This document shows positions 59,010 to 64,000 of a stretch of DNA of 64,000 nt, piece by piece (the stretch's first letter is position 1; every line of letters starts with the position of its first letter). Origin of the DNA: JAFDXJ01 sp038257845. Lineage in GTDB: Bacteria; Bacteroidota; Bacteroidia; Chitinophagales; Chitinophagaceae. A program made the translations under genes and the position numbers. The notes under the pieces are model-generated. The model searched no databases, was not told the DNA's origin, and was given only the letters and a program-made list of their open reading frames with translations. The stretch covers positions 9,835 to 73,834 of the forward strand of contig JBBSQL010000011.1 of the NCBI GenBank assembly GCA_038257845.1. Direction: 5' to 3'.

Positions 59010-60140
59010 ATGGAAACAGCAACTTCCGAAAAAAAAACTATTCAATCAAATATTGATTTTTTGCCTTTGCAGGGCACAGATTATGTAGAATTTTATGTGG
59101 GCAATGCAAAACAGGCGGCACACTTTTACAAGACTGCATTCGGTTTTCAAAGTGTTGCGTATGCAGGACCTGAAACCGGCATAAAAGATCGTGCAAGTTA
59201 TGTGGTTCGGCAACATAAACTGACACTTGTTTTAACTACGCCATTACGTGCTAATAACGAAATTGCAGATCATATTTATAAACATGGAGATGGTGTAAAA
59301 ACACTTGCTTTAATGGTAGAAGATGCCCGCGATGCCTGGGAACAAACGACCAGCCGCGGTGCTAAAAGTTGTATGGAACCTGTGTCTTTAAAAGATAATG
59401 ATGGTGAAGTTGTACTGAGTGGTATACACACATATGGCGATACAGTGCATTTATTTGTAGAGAGAAAAAATTATAAAGGGGCTTTCATGCCGGGTTACTG
59501 CGAATGGAAAACGAATTATAACCCACCGCCCTCCGGTTTGTTATATGTAGATCATTGCGTGGGAAATGTTGGTTGGAATCAAATGAATCCCTGGGTGAAA
59601 TTTTATGAAGATGTAATGGGCTTTAAAAATATTTTAAGCTTTGATGATGATGATATCTCCACAGAATATTCCGCATTGATGAGTAAGGTAATGAGCAATG
59701 GAAATGGATTTGTAAAATTTCCGATCAACGAACCTGCTGAAGGAAAAAAGAAATCACAGGTGGAGGAATACCTCGAATTTTATGATGGTGAAGGATGCCA
59801 GCATGTGGCCCTTGCAACAAATGATATTTTAAAAACTGTAACTGATTTACAAAGCCGCGGTATTGAATTTTTAAAAATACCTACGAGTTATTATGATGAC
59901 TTATTGAGCCGTGTCGGTCACATTGATGAAGATCTTGAACCACTTAAACAACTCGGTATTTTGGTGGATAGAGATAATGAAGGGTATCTTTTACAAATCT
60001 TTACAAAACCCGTAGAAGACAGGCCCACCCTGTTTTTCGAGATTATCCAGCGGAAAGGTGCAAAGAGTTTTGGTAAGGGAAATTTCAAAGCACTCTTCGA
60101 AGCCATTGAAGGCGAACAGGCTTTGAGAGGCAATTTATAA
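59010..60140 (+). CDS. hppD: 4-hydroxyphenylpyruvate dioxygenase
   Basis: 376 residues from METATSEKK at 59010; the longer frame starts inside the promoter and is not conserved. Two vicinal-oxygen-chelate domains. The iron ligands of the second domain are in YVDHCVGNV (His), GCQHVALATND (His) and LFFEIIQRKG (Glu). Converts 4-hydroxyphenylpyruvate to homogentisate in tyrosine breakdown and needs O2, so the organism is aerobic. No other tyrosine-degradation gene is adjacent. Confidence 0.96.
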   Translation: METATSEKKTIQSNIDFLPLQGTDYVEFYVGNAKQAAHFYKTAFGFQSVAYAGPETGIKDRASYVVRQHKLTLVLTTPLRANNEIADHIYKHGDGVKTLALMVEDARDAWEQTTSRGAKSCMEPVSLKDNDGEVVLSGIHTYGDTVHLFVERKNYKGAFMPGYCEWKTNYNPPPSGLLYVDHCVGNVGWNQMNPWVKFYEDVMGFKNILSFDDDDISTEYSALMSKVMSNGNGFVKFPINEPAEGKKKSQVEEYLEFYDGEGCQHVALATNDILKTVTDLQSRGIEFLKIPTSYYDDLLSRVGHIDEDLEPLKQLGILVDRDNEGYLLQIFTKPVEDRPTLFFEIIQRKGAKSFGKGNFKALFEAIEGEQALRGNL

Positions 60141-60156
60141 ATTGAAAATAACAATA

Positions 60157-60186
60157 AAAACCATCTTGTTGAAGACGGTTTTTTTA
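60157..60186 (+). terminator. Intrinsic terminator after hppD
   Basis: AAACCATCTT / AAGACGGTTT stem with one mismatch, 4-nt loop, T7 run. Confidence 0.75.
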
Positions 60187-60304
60187 TGCACCAAACTGCT
60201 TAAAAATAGATGGCATTTTTCATTTAAATTAAAAATTTTAAAAATAAATTTGGCTGCAAATATTTTTTGCTTATACATTTGCAATAGTTCTGTGACAAAG
60301 TATT

Positions 60305-60416
60305 CTTATCAGGAAAGACAGAGGGATTTGACCCGATGAAGTCTTGACAACCTACCCCGTGTAAAAATGGGATAAGGTGCCAAATTCAACCCAGGCCTGC
60401 GCCAGGGACAGATAAG
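60305..60416 (+). ncRNA. SAM-I (S-box) riboswitch
   Basis: P1 is CTTATC (60305-60310) with GATAAG (60411-60416). The core GAGGGATTTGACCCGATGAA followed by GTCTTGACAACC, and a later AAGGTGCCAAATTC, are the conserved S-box segments in the right order. Binds S-adenosylmethionine. A terminator hairpin 36 nt downstream forms the expression platform, so SAM should lower expression of the methionine genes after it. Confidence 0.93.
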
Positions 60417-60451
60417 TTAGAAATAAAGCAACCTATTTTAAGTTTAATTGT

Positions 60452-60486
60452 ATGCTCTTCTGACTGCTCGTTTGAAGAGCATTTTC
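60452..60486 (+). terminator. Riboswitch terminator hairpin
   Basis: ATGCTCTTC / GAAGAGCAT perfect 9-bp stem with a 13-nt loop, then TTTTCATTT. Confidence 0.8.
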
Positions 60487-60560
60487 ATTTCTATCCTCCT
60501 TGTTTTTTTGATAAAATATTTTTTCGCTGCGCTTAGTATTTATCAAAAAAAAAATTAAAC

Positions 60561-61736
60561 ATGAAAGAACAAACAAAAATCCTACACAGTATTCCTGTGG
60601 ACCCGCTGACCGGCGCTATTTCCACACCAATTTATCAAACATCCACATTTGTGCAGGATGAACCTGGTGTACACAAAGGTTTTGATTATTCAAGAACAAA
60701 TAATCCCACAAGAAAAGTGTTGGAAGATTTGTGTACAACATTAGAAAACGGCAGTAATGGTTTTGCCTTTGCAAGTGGTTTAGCAGCTATCGATGCTGTT
60801 GCAAAATTGTTGTCTGTGGGAGATGAAATACTTGCCGTGGAAGATATTTATGGTGGCGCATTCCGATTATTTACACAGGTTTATGCAAGATTTGGTATAA
60901 CAGTAAAATTCATTGACACAACAAATGCAGAAAATGTTTTTAACCAAATTTCAGAAAAAACAAAATTAGTTTGGATTGAAAGTCCTACAAATCCTACGCT
61001 AAAAATATCAGATATTGAAGCCATCTCAAAAATCGCAAAAGCCAATGGCAGCCTGCTTTGCGTAGATAATACTTTTGCATCACCCGCATCTCAGAAACCG
61101 ATCGAACTTGGCGCTGACATTGTCGTACACAGCGCGACAAAATATTTAGGCGGGCATAGCGATTTAATTGCGGGGATTGTTGTCACCAAAAACAATGAGC
61201 TGGGAGAACGCATAAAATTTATTCAAAACGCATCCGGTGCTATTTTATCTCCTTTCGATAGTTGGTTGGTAATTCGAGGTATTGAAACGCTTACACTTCG
61301 TATAAAACAACATTCCGAAAATGCTTTAAAGATTGCGGAATATTTATCGGCAAATCCTTTGATTAAAAATGTCTACTACCCTGGTTTACCATCACATGCA
61401 AATTATGACATTGCATGTAAACAAATGAAATATCCGGGTGGTATTTTTTCTTTTGACCTTGTATGTGATGATAAGAATATTGCAAAAAAAATTGCTACGC
61501 ATACAAAATATTTCAAACTTGCTGAAAGCCTCGGTGGCGTAAAAAGCCTGCTGTGTATTCCGGCAGAAATGACGCACAAATCAATACCGCGGGATTTCAG
61601 ATACAATAATGGAATCACCGATTCGCTGATCCGTTTATCAGTTGGACTGGAAGATGCAGATGATTTGATCAGTGACCTGGAGCAGGCAATTGATTTTGCG
61701 TTTTCAACTGAAAAAAAATTCATTCAACAATCATAA
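60561..61736 (+). CDS. metB: Trans-sulfuration enzyme (cystathionine gamma-synthase type), PLP-dependent
   Basis: 391 residues, Cys/Met-metabolism PLP family. STPIYQTSTFVQDEPGVHKG and DYSRTNNPTRKVLEDLCTTL are typical; the PLP-binding Lys is residue 194 in HSATKYLGGHSDL. The chain length fits cystathionine gamma-synthase or gamma-lyase rather than the longer O-acetylhomoserine sulfhydrylase. The SAM riboswitch and the homoserine dehydrogenase behind it favour a biosynthetic role, converting activated homoserine to cystathionine or homocysteine. The exact reaction is not certain. Confidence 0.88.
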   Translation: MKEQTKILHSIPVDPLTGAISTPIYQTSTFVQDEPGVHKGFDYSRTNNPTRKVLEDLCTTLENGSNGFAFASGLAAIDAVAKLLSVGDEILAVEDIYGGAFRLFTQVYARFGITVKFIDTTNAENVFNQISEKTKLVWIESPTNPTLKISDIEAISKIAKANGSLLCVDNTFASPASQKPIELGADIVVHSATKYLGGHSDLIAGIVVTKNNELGERIKFIQNASGAILSPFDSWLVIRGIETLTLRIKQHSENALKIAEYLSANPLIKNVYYPGLPSHANYDIACKQMKYPGGIFSFDLVCDDKNIAKKIATHTKYFKLAESLGGVKSLLCIPAEMTHKSIPRDFRYNNGITDSLIRLSVGLEDADDLISDLEQAIDFAFSTEKKFIQQS

Positions 61737-61743
61737 AAATGAT

Positions 61744-62988
61744 ATGCAACAAAAAAAATTAAGCATTGGCTTATTTGGTTTCGGGTGCGTGGGGAAAGGA
61801 TTGTATGACCTGCTATATAAAGATGATACGCTTGCTTCTATTAAAAAAATAGTCGTGAAAACGCCGGATAAAAAAAGGCATTCAAACTTTTCTACTTTCA
61901 GTTTTGACCCGGATGATATTTTAAATGACGGAGAAATAAATCTTGTCATAGAACTGATAGATGATGCAGCAGCAGCTTTTATAATTGTTTCAACAGCTAT
62001 GAAAAAAGGAAAGGCAGTGATTTCTGCCAATAAAAAAATGATCGCAGAAAATTTCAGGGAGTTATTGCATTTACAAAAAAAATATAACGTACCATTTTTG
62101 TATGAAGCATCTTGTGGTGCCAGTATTCCGCTTATTCGAAATTTGGAAGAATATTATAAAACATGTTCATTACAATCGCTCGAAGGTATTGTAAATGGCT
62201 CTACAAATTTTATTCTTACTAAAGCATTCGAGCATAAAATCTTCTATCAAAATGCGCTGGAAGAGGCGCAGGCACTGGGTTACGCAGAAACAGATCCAAT
62301 CCTGGATACAGAAGGATTTGATGCTGCATATAAACTCACCATTTTAACGGCACATGCTTTTGGAAAATGTATTGAACCCTCAGAAATTTTCAGAATAGGT
62401 ATCAATCAACTAAGGGAAACTGAGTTTCAGTATGCCCGCAGGGAAAAATTAAAGATCAAATTAGTTGCAACTTCCTGTAAGGATCATGAAGAAAAAATAT
62501 ATTGTATTGTGATGCCAAAATTCATTCAGGCGGATCATCCATTGTATCATGTAGATGGTGTGTTGAATGGTGTGGTCACGAAAGCACGTAATGGAGATGC
62601 GCACTTTTTTTCCGGTAAAGGTGCAGGAGCTTTGCCCACTGCTTCCGCTGTATTATCAGATATTTCAGCCATAGCACATAAATATAAATATGGCTATGAA
62701 AAATATTATGCCGGCAATGTTCCCCGCACTAAAAATGATTTTTTTATGAGAGTGATGGTTTCATTTCCCATAGAAAAAAAAGAAGATATCCAATCATGGT
62801 TTTTAGCAATAGAAGAATCTTTTTATAATAATGAATCGGGTTATTTCACTGGAATTATTTCTTTTAAAAATCTCCGTGAATTAAAATCGTTGCAGGAAGA
62901 TATTTCTATTATTTTATTTGATGTGTGCAATGAAAATTTTGATATCAATAAAGTTGAAATCCCTGAATTTGAATTGCAAACTATTTAA
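61744..62988 (+). CDS. hom: Homoserine dehydrogenase
   Basis: 414 residues from MQQKKLSIGLFGFGCVGKGL at 61744, 7 bp after the metB-like stop. NAD-binding GFGCVGKG, then EGIVNGSTNFILTKAFEHKI, AQALGYAETDPILDTEGFDA and YKLTILTAHAFGK (catalytic and substrate regions). A C-terminal ACT-like domain is present (FFMRVMVSFPIEKKEDIQSW). Reduces aspartate semialdehyde to homoserine, the precursor of methionine and threonine; the riboswitch thus controls two consecutive steps. Confidence 0.93.
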   Translation: MQQKKLSIGLFGFGCVGKGLYDLLYKDDTLASIKKIVVKTPDKKRHSNFSTFSFDPDDILNDGEINLVIELIDDAAAAFIIVSTAMKKGKAVISANKKMIAENFRELLHLQKKYNVPFLYEASCGASIPLIRNLEEYYKTCSLQSLEGIVNGSTNFILTKAFEHKIFYQNALEEAQALGYAETDPILDTEGFDAAYKLTILTAHAFGKCIEPSEIFRIGINQLRETEFQYARREKLKIKLVATSCKDHEEKIYCIVMPKFIQADHPLYHVDGVLNGVVTKARNGDAHFFSGKGAGALPTASAVLSDISAIAHKYKYGYEKYYAGNVPRTKNDFFMRVMVSFPIEKKEDIQSWFLAIEESFYNNESGYFTGIISFKNLRELKSLQEDISIILFDVCNENFDINKVEIPEFELQTI

Positions 62989-63001
62989 ATACTCCATTCA
63001 T

Positions 63002-63041
63002 AAAAAAAGCTCTTGAAAAAAAATATTTTTCAAAAGCTTTT
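63002..63041. terminator. Bidirectional terminator between hom and tmRNA
   Basis: Stem AAAGCTCTTGAAAAA / TTTTTCAAAAGCTTT (one mismatch) with A- and T-runs on both sides, between convergent units. Confidence 0.75.
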
Positions 63042-63042
63042 G

Positions 63043-63437
63043 TGGAGCTGAGGGGATTCGAACCCCTGTCCAAACAAGGCCGCCATAAGTTTTCTACATG
63101 CTTATTTCATTATTATTTTTCGATGCGGAAAAGGAAATGAACAAACCAACCCCGCACTTAGCCGGATGATCTTAAGCAGAGTTCACAGCATTGCCCTGCA
63201 GCATCCCGGATTTGATTTTGAGTCGGCGGCGGAGCGTGGTACCAGGAAAACCTGCTCTCGCGGCCCAAATGGTTACTTAATCACTGATTAAGCAGCCATG
63301 GCTAACTGTGTGTTGCCATTTGAGTGTTGGGTATTCAGATTTCCCCCGAAGGGACTCCTTGCGGAGAAGTGCTAATTACACAACGCACTGCATGCTTATT
63401 CTTACCACAACCGATGCTGTCAAAACCATACAGCCCC
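63043..63437 (-). ncRNA. ssrA: Transfer-messenger RNA (tmRNA)
   Basis: Minus strand, 395 nt. The 5' end GGGGCTGTATGGTTTTGACA pairs (GGGGCTG) with the 3' CAGCTCC to form the tRNA-like acceptor, and GGGGTTCGAATCCCC is the T arm. The tag frame is at 63317-63288 and reads GNTQLAMAA then TAA. The CCA end is not encoded (after CAGCTCCA the DNA continues CAAAAG), so Cca must add it. Rescues ribosomes stalled on broken mRNA. Confidence 0.95.
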
Positions 63438-63499
63438 AGTCTTATTCAAAGTTAAAGAAAATATACCTCATTTAAAATTAAGCAGATGACAATTATACT

Positions 63500-64000
63500 T
63501 TATTTAAAAAGCCTCCAGAAATCCAGGCCAAGTGCATAGGCCATCACGCCGAGCAATAAAACCATACCGAACATTTGTGCATATTCCATGAATTTATCAC
63601 TGGGTTTTCTGCCAGTGATCATTTCGTAAATACAAAACAAGGCATGTCCTCCATCGAGTGCCGGAATAGGTAGAATATTCATAAAAGCAAGGATGATGGA
63701 AAATATGGCCGTTAGTGTCCAAAAGCGCTCCCAATCCCAAACACCGGGAAATGTATTGCCAATACTGATCACGCTTCCTAAAGAATCATTTGCACTTACT
63801 TTTCCTGTAAAAATTTGTTTTAAACCGGTCATATACCTTCCCAAAGTTTCAAAGCAACGGTCAAAACCCGCAGGAATAGCTTCAAAAAAAGTATAGTTTT
63901 TGGTTACTGTTCCAAAGATTTTGCTGGCACTGCGTGCAAAAAAACCTGCTTTGGCATCTTTATCAATTTTTGCAATTACCTGCACGGTATCATTTCCCCG
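63500..64000 (-). CDS. rseP: RseP-type site-2 intramembrane metalloprotease, N-terminus cut by window edge
   Basis: At least 166 residues visible, and the frame stays open to 64000. AFMNILPIPALDGGHALFCI holds the LDG motif with the third zinc ligand Asp; the HExxH motif lies beyond the edge. A C-terminal helix VLLLGVMAYALGLDFWRLF closes the protein. The visible FETLGRYMTGLKQIFTGK region lies between the PDZ part and the LDG helix. RseP cleaves anti-sigma factors in other bacteria. Confidence 0.88.
   Translation of the reverse strand, partial: RGNDTVQVIAKIDKDAKAGFFARSASKIFGTVTKNYTFFEAIPAGFDRCFETLGRYMTGLKQIFTGKVSANDSLGSVISIGNTFPGVWDWERFWTLTAIFSIILAFMNILPIPALDGGHALFCIYEMITGRKPSDKFMEYAQMFGMVLLLGVMAYALGLDFWRLFK

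Noticed and set aside
58959..59010. Longer HPPD start at 58959
   Set aside because: It lies in the promoter box, and the conserved N-terminus begins at 59010.

Overview
This window is AT-rich chromosomal DNA from a member of the Bacteroidota, most likely Chitinophagaceae or a close relative. The signs are a type IX secretion sorting domain, primary promoters of the TAnnTTTG type, almost no Shine-Dalgarno sequences, a Bacteroidota-type RpoD-family sigma factor and a tmRNA tag ending in AMAA. No phage, insertion sequence, CRISPR array or tRNA gene is visible.

Layout. 1-4593 (minus) is a three-gene cell-surface unit: a repeat-rich secreted protein, a TPR protein and a T9SS-exported protein cut by the window edge. 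4.6-7.95 kb holds two copies of a composite non-coding repeat that bracket a type II NADH dehydrogenase. 7.96-29.6 kb is an accessory stress block: sensor kinases, response regulators, an NtrC-type sigma-54 activator, many small stress-type proteins (DUF2383, DUF892, GSP26-like, DUF6496, DUF4142, Lmo0937-like, YtxH, CsbD), and a Ku/LigD/topoisomerase IB DNA-repair group. 29.8-37.1 kb carries rlmN, two pseudouridine synthases, dinB, icd and grpE-dnaJ. 38.5-42.5 kb is the alpha ribosomal operon (infA-rpmJ-rpsM-rpsK-rpsD-rpoA-rplQ). 42.7-64 kb is housekeeping: htpG, pckA, an RpoD-like sigma factor, an LptF/G permease, a CDF transporter, an M20 dipeptidase, cca, trmD, etfBA, hppD, a SAM-riboswitch-controlled methionine pair, tmRNA and a truncated rseP.

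The main new signal is a shared promoter pattern, GG-N10-G preceded by TT/AT and ending in TTG, upstream of most stress-block genes and of ku, grpE and htpG. The ku and htpG copies have a canonical sigma-54 -12 element (TTGC). An NtrB-like kinase and an NtrC-like activator lie in the same block, so a sigma-54-run stress and DNA-repair regulon is a testable hypothesis. Other points worth attention are a LigD reading frame broken at an A11 run, four genes whose -7 box ends exactly 4 nt before ATG (probable leaderless mRNAs), hairpins in the spacers of the alpha operon, an L17 protein fused to a helix-hairpin-helix domain, and the composite repeats around ndh.
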